The notes below the pieces were generated by a model, which had not been told where the DNA came from, did not search any database, and saw nothing but the letters and a program-made list of their open reading frames with translations. This document shows, piece by piece, positions 31,224 through 39,086 of a stretch of DNA of 40,670 nucleotides. Positions within the stretch are counted from its first letter, which is position 1. Every line of letters begins with the position of its first letter. The translations under genes and the position numbers were made by a program. This stretch comes from Burkholderia sp. E7m39 (GTDB lineage Bacteria; Pseudomonadota; Gammaproteobacteria; Burkholderiales; Burkholderiaceae), in the NCBI GenBank assembly GCA_001319865.1, contig BBSL01000427.1, forward strand, positions 1 to 40,670, given 5' to 3'.

Positions 31224-32483
31224 TCACTGGAGGCTCTTGAGATCCAATGCGCCCGCGATCGCCTGCATGCCCGCATCGTTCGGATGCAGGTTATCGCCGC
31301 TGTTAAACGCCGGCAGGAAGGAGGCCCGATCAGCGGGATCGCTCAGGGCGCGAGCCTGGTCCAGCACCGCATCGCAGCCGCTTGACGGGCTCAGCACGAA
31401 CCCGTTGACCTGTTCGCGTGCGGCCTCGATCGCAGGCGTCCAGAACGGCGTGCCGCGAAACGGTGTCAACGTCGAGCAGATAACCTTGACGTTGACTCGA
31501 TGCGCACGGGCGATCAACTGTTGGAACGCGCCCATCAGATCCTGTGCGCTGGCTGGTGCCGAGGTGTTGAGGTTGTTGACGGCATCGTCGGAGATGATGA
31601 TCCACTTCACATCCGGCTGGTCCAATGCGTCGCGATCAAAGCGATTGACGCCGGCTTCACCTCCGTCATCGGTGAAAAAGTTGTTGCCGCCGATTCCCTC
31701 GTTCAGCACACCGACCGCGATGTGAGCGTCGGACAGGCGCACGGCAAGATCGTTCGTCCAGCGGCGATTAGCGTTGCTGCTAGACGCGCGCCCGTCGGTG
31801 ATAGACGCGCCGAACGCTACCATCGCGCCCGTTGCCTGCGCATTCTGGACATCGACGTTCGTCAGAAAATAATAAGCCTGGCCACTGGGATTCGTCGTGA
31901 AGCCCTTGAAGGTCGAATCGGCGCCGACGTTGCCCGGCGCGACATAAACGTCCTGTAGCGAGCTGTCGTGACCCGTCGGATGCGATGGCGTTTTGCCGGG
32001 CAAATACAGGCTGACGGCAACATCCGCGAGTGGCGGCACGTCGAATGGAACCGGGTCGCTTGCAATCGACGCACCGGCGGCCAGCGTCACGCCTTGTTGG
32101 CCTCCGAACGTCACCGTTCTGTTGCTGCTGGAGACCGTAGTGGGACCGCTATTGGGACTGCTGTCGCGCAAGGCGACATAAACGTTGCCGATCACGACCG
32201 GGTCGCTCCCGTAGAGGTTCGACACCCGCACGCGCACGGCAGATCCGCCGATGCTGCTGTGCACGATCTGGCGCACCGTCTGGTTGTTAAAACCCTGTGC
32301 GCTAGTGACGGCTGGTGCGACAGCCCAGGTACCAACCCACGGAACCGCTGCGCCGGTACTCGCTCCCGCTCCCACGCCAGCCCCGCCGCCGCCGCACGAA
32401 AGACAGACCACCGACAAAAGCGCGATCAGCGCGCGTTGAGGCCACGCGCCAGTGATAAGGTCGAAGCCTTGCAATCGGTCCAT
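31224..32483 (-). CDS. Exported SGNH/GDSL-type esterase
   Basis: The protein has 419 residues from the ATG at 32483 (GAGAGG five bases upstream). A hydrophobic N-terminal segment ends in CLSCGGGG and a Gly/Ala-rich linker, like a lipoprotein or exported protein with a flexible stalk; the lipobox is imperfect. A beta-sandwich part (TWAVAPAVTS, VRIQ-like VRVRVSNLYG, VVIGNVYVALRD) precedes the SGNH domain. Block I is VAFGASITDG, where the nucleophile Ser is kept but the usual GDS Asp is Ala. The Gly block is NEGIGGNN, the Asn region reads DDAVNNL, and the final DNLHPNDAG gives Asp and His. It is probably a carbohydrate or lipid esterase outside the cytoplasm. It is divergent from the A-T-TE gene. 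Confidence 0.88.
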   Translation of the reverse strand: MDRLQGFDLITGAWPQRALIALLSVVCLSCGGGGAGVGAGASTGAAVPWVGTWAVAPAVTSAQGFNNQTVRQIVHSSIGGSAVRVRVSNLYGSDPVVIGNVYVALRDSSPNSGPTTVSSSNRTVTFGGQQGVTLAAGASIASDPVPFDVPPLADVAVSLYLPGKTPSHPTGHDSSLQDVYVAPGNVGADSTFKGFTTNPSGQAYYFLTNVDVQNAQATGAMVAFGASITDGRASSSNANRRWTNDLAVRLSDAHIAVGVLNEGIGGNNFFTDDGGEAGVNRFDRDALDQPDVKWIIISDDAVNNLNTSAPASAQDLMGAFQQLIARAHRVNVKVICSTLTPFRGTPFWTPAIEAAREQVNGFVLSPSSGCDAVLDQARALSDPADRASFLPAFNSGDNLHPNDAGMQAIAGALDLKSLQ

Positions 32484-32996
32484 GGCTGCCTCTCGAAGCG
32501 GTCCGCGGACCGCAAGAACGTCAACCATGAAAGGGAGCACCTTTTATACCCGGGACTTCCTTGCTTTGCGCGCGTTCCTGTTGACTGTCCCGGCGCAGCA
32601 TCACGGGGAGACCACCGCCTGAATAGAGACACGGAAAGACTTTCGATAGCGACAAGATTGACGGGCATCGATTGCAACCTGGTTATGTCGCTATCACGCT
32701 TTACTTTGGTTGCCGAATAAACAGAAAGCTAATTATCTGATCATGTGACAACCGCCGTACGCGGGACTCAGAACCTCGTCTATCGTTGTCTGATTTGTTT
32801 GTTCATACCCATCGCAGCGATTAAACCGATAACGACTTTCGCGTATAGGCACAGCAAATGCGGCGTTCACAGCACCGGTACGCGCTGCGCGATTAAATGG
32901 GCAATTGTCTCACTTGACGCTGACCCTGCTGCAATCGCAAACCCGGTGCATTCGTCTCCGTTCGACGAATTCAATTTTCGAAGAATAAAGATATTG
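32484..32996. other. Divergent control region between SGNH hydrolase and A-T-TE genes
   Basis: These 513 bases are A/T-richer than the genes. The frame of the A-T-TE gene stays open back to 32745 but codes for no family sequence there, so I treat it as leader. It holds the 10-bp inverted repeat at 32645-32695 with a possible plus-strand promoter between the arms (TTGACG at 32658-32663). Otherwise I see no gene. Confidence 0.5.
32645..32695. promoter_or_regulatory. Perfect 10-bp inverted repeat spanning a putative promoter of the A-T-TE gene
   Basis: GATAGCGACA at 32645-32654 and its exact complement TGTCGCTATC at 32686-32695 are 31 bases apart. Their centres are 41 bases apart, close to four helical turns, so a protein could hold both arms on one face. 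TTGACG lies between them, with a poor -10 (GGTTAT) 17 bases later. This layout suggests regulated transcription. The regulator is unknown. Confidence 0.5.
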
Positions 32997-35900
32997 ATGG
33001 AGCTTTCCGTGGATCAAGACCGTCTCTCCGAAGCGCCGCAATACTCAGCGGTCGACTCAGGACGAATTCCAATACATAACGACACGTCGCGGCGTTCGGC
33101 AACATCGCAAATGACCGCATTTACTGAGGTTCTACAGGCGCGTACCGGCAAGGTACTCAACAACTACCAGTCATTACACGATTATTCCGTCAAGGACTAT
33201 CGCACATTCTGGGAGTGCTTTATTGAATGGTCTCAGGTCGACGTGTCCGGCAGCATTGCGCCCGTCTGCATCGGGGATGCATGCGAGCATGCGTGCTTCT
33301 TTCCGAATGTTCAGCTTAACTACACACTGAATCTTCTTAACCTTGACGTGGCACCGGCCAATGCACCTGCGCTCACCGCATGCTACGCAGATGGGCAACG
33401 CGTGCATCTGACGCGCGGAGAACTGCGCGAGCGTGTAGCGCGCCTTGCACATGCTCTTTCGACCTTGGGCTTGCGCGATGGGGACCGCGTGGTCGCCATC
33501 ATGCGTAACGACGTCGACGCGACGGTAACCGCGCTGGCAGTGAGCGCGCTCGGCGCAACGTTCTCGTCCGCTGCGCCCGACATGGGTGTCGAAGCTATTC
33601 TCGATCGCTTTGCGCCGCTTGCACCGCGGCTGCTGTTCGCGCATGCCGCGGCGCGCGATTTCGACACAGGCATGCCAGTGGCAGAAAAAATCGACGCGCT
33701 CGCGGCCGCTCTTCCTTCCCTGCAGGGGCTTGTCTGCGCCGGTGATAAACGCGACCTGCCCGACACGCTCACGCTGCCGCGCTATTCACTTGACGAACTC
33801 ATCGACGAAAGCGATGCCGCGCGCTTCGTTTGGCAGCGCTTTCCGTTCAATCATCCACTTTTCATCATGTTTTCGTCAGGCACGACGGGCAAGCCAAAGT
33901 GCATCGTGCACGGTGCAGGCGGCAGCCTGCTCGAGCATCTCAAGGAGCACCGGCTGCACAGCGACCTTCGGCCCGGTGACCGGATGTACTTTCACACCAG
34001 CTGCGCATGGATGATGTGGAACTGGCAGTTATCGGCGCTTGCGTCTGGCGTCGAAATCGTCACTTACGATGGACCCATTTCCACGATCGATGTGTTGTGG
34101 CGTCTCGTCGCCAATGAGCGTGTGACAGTGTTCGGCACAAGCCCCGCATATCTGAAGATGTGCGAGGACGCGGGCCTCAAGCCAGGACGGCAGTTCGATC
34201 TTGGCGCACTACGCGCAATCATGTCGACGGGCGCGGTGCTCTACGACACGCAGTTCGACTGGGTGCGCGATCATGTCAAACCGCTGCCACTGCAATCGAT
34301 CTCGGGCGGCACCGATATCCTCGGCTGTTTCGTGCTTGGAAATCCCGACTTGCCCGTCTATGCAGGAGAAGCGCAATGCAAGAGCCTTGCACTCGACGTT
34401 CAGGCATGGGATCAGGGAGAGCGCACCACGGGAATCGGTGAACTCGTCTGCGTGAATCCGTTTCCGTCACGCCCGCTAGGCTTTTATGGCGATATCGACG
34501 GCACGGCCTTCCACGCGGCCTATTTCGCCCGCAATCCGGGTGTGTGGACGCATGGCGATCTAATTGAGTTTTCGACTGAAGGCACGGCTCGCCTGCATGG
34601 CCGTTCCGACGGCATACTGAATGTGCGGGGGATCAGGATCGCTCCGGCCGAAATCTATCGCGTGTTGAACGATATCCGGGAGATTCGCGACGCGATGGTC
34701 GTCGAGCAGCGGCAAAGCGATATGCAAGCGGATCATACGTGCGCAGAAACACCGGCGCCGCGTATCGTACTGCTGCTGGTTTTGCAGGATGGCATCACGC
34801 TTACGGGCCCACTGGTCGCGCGAATACGCCGCGATCTCACACACCGCGCCTCGGGCGCGCACGTTCCAGACCGGATCATCGCGGTCCATGCATTGCCCGT
34901 CACACACAACGGCAAGCAATCCGAGCGCGCCGCCTTCAATGCGATCAACGGATTGCCCTCCACCAACGTCTCAGCGCTGCGCAACCCTGAATGCCTCGAC
35001 GCGATCCGCGACCATCCCGCGCTCAGACCCGCGACTCCCGAGCTGCCACCCGTCGGCGAGTCGCGCGAACAACTCGAACGACATTTGCTGGCGCTATGGG
35101 AGCAACTGTTCGACTTCGCGCCGATCGGTCGCGAAGACAACTTCTTCGAACTGGGCGGCAATTCGCTCCTCGCGGCGAGGCTGCTGGCCGAAGTACGCCT
35201 GTCCACAGGCCGCACGATTGCACCCGCGAAGCTGCTGATCGCGCCGACGGTCTCCAGCCTCGCTGCGCTCATCGAAGAGGACGCATCGCAGCCGACGTCG
35301 CAGATTCTGGTGCCCATGCGCGAAGGAACGGGTACGCCGCTCTTCCTCGTGCATGGCTTGAGCGGCTCGGTGATGGAATGTGCGGCGCTAGTCCATACGC
35401 TGCGCAGCCCGCGCCCGGTCTTTGGACTGCAGGCGCGCGGCCTCGACGGCGCCGAACCGATACAGCGCCACGTCGAAGAAATGGCTGCCTGCTACATTAA
35501 TGAGATGCGCACGGTACAACCGAATGGTCCCTATTCTGTGACCGGCTATTCGTTTGGCGGGTTGGTCGCGTTTGAGATCGCACAACAACTGCGGCATGCC
35601 GGCGACGAGGTCGAATTGCTGTGCCTGCTCGACCCTTACGTGTATGAACGCTGGCTGCCGTGGAGCGCATGGATGCGCCAATGCTACGGCCGCATTAGCG
35701 GCCAATGGCGCAAGCTGCGCGCGGTGCCGGCATCGGGGATGGCAGATTACCTTGCCGATCGGCTCCTGGTTGGAGCCGATCACGTGCGCATGCGTCTGGG
35801 CCACATGAGGCTGCGGCCGGACTCGACGATGGAAGGATTACCGCCCGTGCTCAGACAGGTGCGCGAAACGTTGGTACTGGCGATGACCCGCTACCGGCCG

Positions 35901-36104
35901 CCCCCTTACGATGCAGGACAGATCCTGTATGTCCGGGCCGCGACACGGCTGGACGAGCATGGCGACCCGATGCTGTTGTGGCAGCGGGTCGCACGCCGCG
36001 GCCTCGTGACTGCCGAGGTACCCGGCGGCCATGACAGTATGCTTGTCGAGCCGAACCTGCAGGTCGTGGCGGCATTGCTGGACACCGCTTTGACGAACAC
36101 GTGA
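32997..36104 (+). CDS. Single-module synthetase: acetoacetyl-CoA-synthetase-like adenylation, carrier, thioesterase (A-T-TE)
   Basis: The protein has 1035 residues if started at the ATG at 32997; another in-frame ATG is at 33111 and neither has a strong ribosome site. The adenylation domain (about 40-690) begins like acetoacetyl-CoA synthetase (YQSLHDYSVKDYRTFWECFI) and has SSGTTGKPKCIVHG near 293, GGTDILGCF, WTHGDLIE, GRSDGILNVRGIRIAPAEIY and the lysine motif HNGKQSE. The carrier domain (about 695-760) has the phosphopantetheine Ser723 in FELGGNSLLAARLL. The type I thioesterase (about 775-1030) has Ser852 in GYSFGG, LLDPYV, and GGHDSM for His. It has no condensation or ketosynthase domain. 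A small acid, perhaps a keto acid, should be activated, tethered and released, possibly by self-condensation. Confidence 0.88.
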   Translation: MELSVDQDRLSEAPQYSAVDSGRIPIHNDTSRRSATSQMTAFTEVLQARTGKVLNNYQSLHDYSVKDYRTFWECFIEWSQVDVSGSIAPVCIGDACEHACFFPNVQLNYTLNLLNLDVAPANAPALTACYADGQRVHLTRGELRERVARLAHALSTLGLRDGDRVVAIMRNDVDATVTALAVSALGATFSSAAPDMGVEAILDRFAPLAPRLLFAHAAARDFDTGMPVAEKIDALAAALPSLQGLVCAGDKRDLPDTLTLPRYSLDELIDESDAARFVWQRFPFNHPLFIMFSSGTTGKPKCIVHGAGGSLLEHLKEHRLHSDLRPGDRMYFHTSCAWMMWNWQLSALASGVEIVTYDGPISTIDVLWRLVANERVTVFGTSPAYLKMCEDAGLKPGRQFDLGALRAIMSTGAVLYDTQFDWVRDHVKPLPLQSISGGTDILGCFVLGNPDLPVYAGEAQCKSLALDVQAWDQGERTTGIGELVCVNPFPSRPLGFYGDIDGTAFHAAYFARNPGVWTHGDLIEFSTEGTARLHGRSDGILNVRGIRIAPAEIYRVLNDIREIRDAMVVEQRQSDMQADHTCAETPAPRIVLLLVLQDGITLTGPLVARIRRDLTHRASGAHVPDRIIAVHALPVTHNGKQSERAAFNAINGLPSTNVSALRNPECLDAIRDHPALRPATPELPPVGESREQLERHLLALWEQLFDFAPIGREDNFFELGGNSLLAARLLAEVRLSTGRTIAPAKLLIAPTVSSLAALIEEDASQPTSQILVPMREGTGTPLFLVHGLSGSVMECAALVHTLRSPRPVFGLQARGLDGAEPIQRHVEEMAACYINEMRTVQPNGPYSVTGYSFGGLVAFEIAQQLRHAGDEVELLCLLDPYVYERWLPWSAWMRQCYGRISGQWRKLRAVPASGMADYLADRLLVGADHVRMRLGHMRLRPDSTMEGLPPVLRQVRETLVLAMTRYRPPPYDAGQILYVRAATRLDEHGDPMLLWQRVARRGLVTAEVPGGHDSMLVEPNLQVVAALLDTALTNT

Positions 36105-36258
36105 CACGGCGAGGGTGGCGTTGCACGAGCAGTCGACGCTGCGGTGTCGCTGCTGACAGCGTGCATTGGCGATTGCGCGAGCGGGCGATCGCCGGTCCAG
36201 GTGCACATCGGCGGGCACGCCACGGCGCGAGGTCAGCGCGACACTACATTCCGGGGCG

Positions 36259-36954
36259 TCATCCCACGAACGGCAGCTTGCGGTCGCGTGCCTCCGTTAG
36301 CATCGACACGGTGATCTTGCGCACTTCCAGCTTGCTTTGCGTGATATGGGCGCGCAACAGCATCGCCGCTTCTCCGCACTTGCCACGATCGATGAAGCGA
36401 AGCATCGTCGCATGCTCGTCGTATGTCGCGCTGGTGCGGTGCGGCTTCAGAAAATCCAGCCGGCGCACGATGCGGATGCGCTCCGTCACTTCGTTGTGAA
36501 CGCGCAGCATCTCGCCGTTGCCGCTCGCGCGTACGAGCCCGCGATGGAAGTTCTCGTCCATGCCGAACATCGCGACGGGATCGCTTTCGCGTGCCTCGGG
36601 CGGTACGCACCAGATCGCCATCAGTGCATCGATCTCCGGATGCGGAGGAGCGGAGGTGGCGAGTTTGTCGAGCGACGCGGTCTCCAGCACGATCCGCAGG
36701 TCATAGAGCTGATCGAGTTGCGCAAAGTTGATCTCGGACACCTTCCAGCCACGTCTGAATCCGACTTCGAGGTAGCCTTCGCGCAACAGCCTGAACAGCG
36801 CATCGCGCATCGGCGTGCGGGACACGCCGTAATATTGGGCGATATCGGTTTCAGAAAAGCGGTCGCCCGGAAACAGGCGAAAGCTGAAGATGTCCTGCTT
36901 CAACTGCTGATACACCTGTTCGGCGAGCGGATTGGCGCTATGAATGGAGCGCAC
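36259..36954 (-). CDS. GntR-family regulator with FCD domain
   Basis: The protein has 231 residues starting at GTG 36954, with no clear ribosome site. The winged helix is ANPLAEQVYQQLKQDIFSFR, then FSETDIAQYYGVSRTPMRDA and LLREGYLEVGFRRGWKVSEI. The FCD domain runs to the end (LYDLRIVLETASLDKL, MDENFHRGLVRASGNGEML, YDEHATMLRFIDRGKCGEAA) and keeps the Asp/His residues of the metal-binding subgroup. It is the last gene of the leftward amidase operon, 57 bases after the AtzH-like gene, and probably regulates it in response to a small acid or amide. It lies tail to tail with the A-T-TE gene, 154 bases apart, where I see no clear terminator. Confidence 0.9.
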   Translation of the reverse strand: MRSIHSANPLAEQVYQQLKQDIFSFRLFPGDRFSETDIAQYYGVSRTPMRDALFRLLREGYLEVGFRRGWKVSEINFAQLDQLYDLRIVLETASLDKLATSAPPHPEIDALMAIWCVPPEARESDPVAMFGMDENFHRGLVRASGNGEMLRVHNEVTERIRIVRRLDFLKPHRTSATYDEHATMLRFIDRGKCGEAAMLLRAHITQSKLEVRKITVSMLTEARDRKLPFVG

Positions 36955-37011
36955 TGTGTTGCTGTCAGTGAGTTTGGGCGAATTGATTCCGTGTCTCCCA
37001 CAAAGGCTCGT

Positions 37012-37410
37012 TCAGGGCGTTTCGACGAGGCTCACATGCGCCGCGACGATCAGCCATCCCGCGAACGTATCCGATGGATCGCCGATGCGCGCCCACGTCT
37101 GCATCTGACGGCCGAGCAAGTGCGTGGCATCGCTCGTGAATTCGGTGCTCACGGTCGCATAGTCCGCGCCGAACGTCGTGACGACCGTGCGATGCAAACG
37201 CCGCGAACGCGGCACGGGCGCGCAGGTCTCGCGCCAATGGCGGATGACGTCGCCGCCGTGCTGCACTTCAGCGATACCATAACGCACCGTCTCCGGCGCG
37301 TTCCAGAAAAGCGCGTTCATGGTTTCGACATCGTTATCGACAAGCGCGCGTTCATATGCGATGAACGCGCGCTCGACTTCGGCTACGGTGTCGGGTCGAT
37401 TCAATTCCAT
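37012..37410 (-). CDS. AtzH-like / HpxZ-like small protein (NTF2-like fold)
   Basis: The protein has 132 residues. VAEVERAFIAYERALVDNDVETMNALFWNAPETVRYGIAE, then RHWRETCAPVPRSRRLHRTVVTTFG and RQMQTWARI..GWLIVAAHVSL, match the AtzH/DUF3225 family with a SnoaL/NTF2 fold. In cyanuric-acid catabolism AtzH acts with the amidase AtzE as 1-carboxybiuret or oxalurate-type hydrolysis partner; HpxZ belongs to oxalurate use. No AtzE/GatA-type amidase is in the window. Its ATG overlaps the stop of the cysteine hydrolase gene by one base (TGATG), a sign of translational coupling. A role in hydrolysing a carbamoyl-type amide is inference. Confidence 0.85.
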   Translation of the reverse strand: MELNRPDTVAEVERAFIAYERALVDNDVETMNALFWNAPETVRYGIAEVQHGGDVIRHWRETCAPVPRSRRLHRTVVTTFGADYATVSTEFTSDATHLLGRQMQTWARIGDPSDTFAGWLIVAAHVSLVETP

Positions 37411-38069
37411 CAGCTCTCCAGTATGTCAGCGAGCGTCGCCGTCCATCCGACGATGCCGCCCTGCGAGCGGATCATCTCGATGGTCGCGGCCTTGAACGCA
37501 GGTATGTAGCTCGCTGTGGCGTCCTCGATCAACACGCAGTCGTAGCCACGGTCGTTGGCTTCGCGCATGCTCGTCTGTACGCAGACTTCCGTCGTCACGC
37601 CCGCAAACACGAGATGCGTGATACCACGCTCTGCGAGTTCTTCGCCGAGACGTGTCGCGTAGAACGCGCCCTTGCCCGGCTTGTCGATGACGATTTCGCC
37701 TGCCACGGGCGCAACGGCATCGACGATCGCATTGCCCGGCTCGCCGCGCACGAGAATGCGGCCCATCGGGCCCATATCGCCGATACGCGCGCTCGGTGCG
37801 CCGCGCAGCCGCTTCGCTTCCGGACAGTCCGACAGATCCGGCGCATGCGACTCGCGCGTGTGGACAACGAGCCAGTTGCTGTCGCGCGCATGCTCGATGA
37901 GACGCGCCACCGCCGGCACGATCGATGCGAGCAGCGACACATCGTTGCCAAGCGCCTCACCAAAGCCGCCCGGCTCGATGAAATCGCGCTGCATGTCGAT
38001 GACGATCAGCGCCGTATGCGATGCATCGAACGTGAACGGCGAGGGCCGGGCATGCGAGAGAGTCGGCAT
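37410..38069 (-). CDS. Isochorismatase-superfamily cysteine hydrolase (biuret/ureidoacrylate amidohydrolase-like)
   Basis: The protein has 219 residues from the ATG at 38069, four bases after the formamidase stop. The catalytic triad of the family is visible: Asp25 in VIDMQRDFIEPGGFG, Lys130 in VIDKPGKGAFYAT, and Cys163 in TTEVCVQTSMREANDRGYD, preceded by the cis-peptide region FAGVTT. HTRESHAPDLSDCPEAKRLR and GPMGRILVRGEPGN are close to what I recall of biuret amidohydrolase and related N-carbamoyl hydrolases rather than of isochorismatase itself. It should release ammonia or carbamate from a ureide-like substrate in the cytoplasm. The exact substrate is open. Confidence 0.88.
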   Translation of the reverse strand: MPTLSHARPSPFTFDASHTALIVIDMQRDFIEPGGFGEALGNDVSLLASIVPAVARLIEHARDSNWLVVHTRESHAPDLSDCPEAKRLRGAPSARIGDMGPMGRILVRGEPGNAIVDAVAPVAGEIVIDKPGKGAFYATRLGEELAERGITHLVFAGVTTEVCVQTSMREANDRGYDCVLIEDATASYIPAFKAATIEMIRSQGGIVGWTATLADILES

Positions 38070-38073
38070 CGTG

Positions 38074-39072
38074 TCAGCCCTCGTAGCGGCGTTCGGGTTT
38101 CGGAAAACCGCATGACGTCCCATCCTTGACGACGACTTCGTCTTCCCAGGGCAAACGATATTCGCCGCGCACCATGTCCTGCATGAACGTGTAAGGGCAA
38201 TCCTGCGTGCCGCCCTTGACGGCCACGTAGCCGCGATGCCCGAACTGGTAGATGTTGTTTTCGACGCCCCAGTGAATGCGCGCTTCGCGCACCAGGTCCG
38301 GGCGCATTTCGCAGGTGATGATTTCATCGGGACGGTGACTGCCTTCGACCATCACCGTGCCGTCGAAATCGCAGAACATGCCTTCGCCCATGGAGTCGAA
38401 CGTGCCGTCGCTGCCGCACAGGCACACGCTCGCGGTCTGCGCCAGATTCTGGAATGCGTTCGACTGGTTGGTGATCTTCCACGCATGACGGATCGGCGCC
38501 GTATAGCCTGCTGTGCGCAGAATGATCTCCGCGCCCTTGTAGGCGGCTTCGCGCGCCATCTCAGGGAACATGCCGTCATGACAGATGATGAGCGACAGCT
38601 TCGCGCCCTTCGGCCCGACGCACACGGGCACGCCGACATTGCCCGGTTCCCACGGCTCGACGGGAACCCACGGATGCAGCTTGCGATAGTAAAGCTGAAT
38701 CTCGCCCTTATCGTCGATGATGATGCCGCTGTTATAGGGATTGCCGTGCGGATTGCGCTCCATGATGGAGAAGCATCCCCAGATGCGATGCTCGATGCAA
38801 GCGGCCTTCAGCGCAGCGACTTCGGGACCGTCGAGCGAGCACATGATGGCATCGTCGGTGCGCATGGACAGGCCGTGCAGCATGTATTCGGGGAACACGA
38901 CGAGATCCATCGCGGGGTTGTTGCGACGCGCCTTGCCAACCAGTTCGACGATGCGCCGCGTCTGCGCGGCCAGTTGCTGCGGCGTCGCGACATCGGGATT
39001 TTGCAACTGCACGAGACCCACGACGATGCCCTGCGGCGACCTGTTCAACCCACCGAGACCACTTGAACTCAT
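38074..39072 (-). CDS. amiF: Formamidase (nitrilase superfamily, AmiF-like)
   Basis: The protein has 332 residues, close to the 334 of Helicobacter pylori AmiF. The nitrilase triad is Glu62 in FPEYMLHGLSM, Lys131 in YRKLHPWVPVEPW, and Cys164 in IICHDGMFPEMAREAAYKGA. Other close family matches are CFSIMERNPHGNPYN, NNIYQFGHRGYVA and YRLPWEDE. AmiF hydrolyses formamide to formate and ammonia in the cytoplasm; the closely related AmiE acts on short aliphatic amides. AAGGAG precedes ATG, and it lies 14 bases after the ABC ATPase gene. Expected role: freeing ammonia from an imported amide or from formamide made by a neighbour enzyme. Confidence 0.9.
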   Translation of the reverse strand: MSSSGLGGLNRSPQGIVVGLVQLQNPDVATPQQLAAQTRRIVELVGKARRNNPAMDLVVFPEYMLHGLSMRTDDAIMCSLDGPEVAALKAACIEHRIWGCFSIMERNPHGNPYNSGIIIDDKGEIQLYYRKLHPWVPVEPWEPGNVGVPVCVGPKGAKLSLIICHDGMFPEMAREAAYKGAEIILRTAGYTAPIRHAWKITNQSNAFQNLAQTASVCLCGSDGTFDSMGEGMFCDFDGTVMVEGSHRPDEIITCEMRPDLVREARIHWGVENNIYQFGHRGYVAVKGGTQDCPYTFMQDMVRGEYRLPWEDEVVVKDGTSCGFPKPERRYEG

Positions 39073-39086
39073 TCTTCCTCGCTCCT

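Noticed and set aside
32745..32996. N-terminal extension of the A-T-TE protein (84 residues)
   Set aside because: The sequence looks like translated leader DNA (Cys- and Ile-rich, no family match) and includes the 3' part of the control region; family similarity starts after residue 35 of the shorter form.
36184..36193. Palindrome GGCGATCGCC between A-T-TE and GntR genes
   Set aside because: Short G/C palindromes of this type are frequent in such genomes and no context supports an operator or terminator.
38236..39066. Long open frame on plus opposite the formamidase gene
   Set aside because: Antisense shadow; His/Arg/Asp-rich, no domain, and the minus-strand gene has a full catalytic triad.
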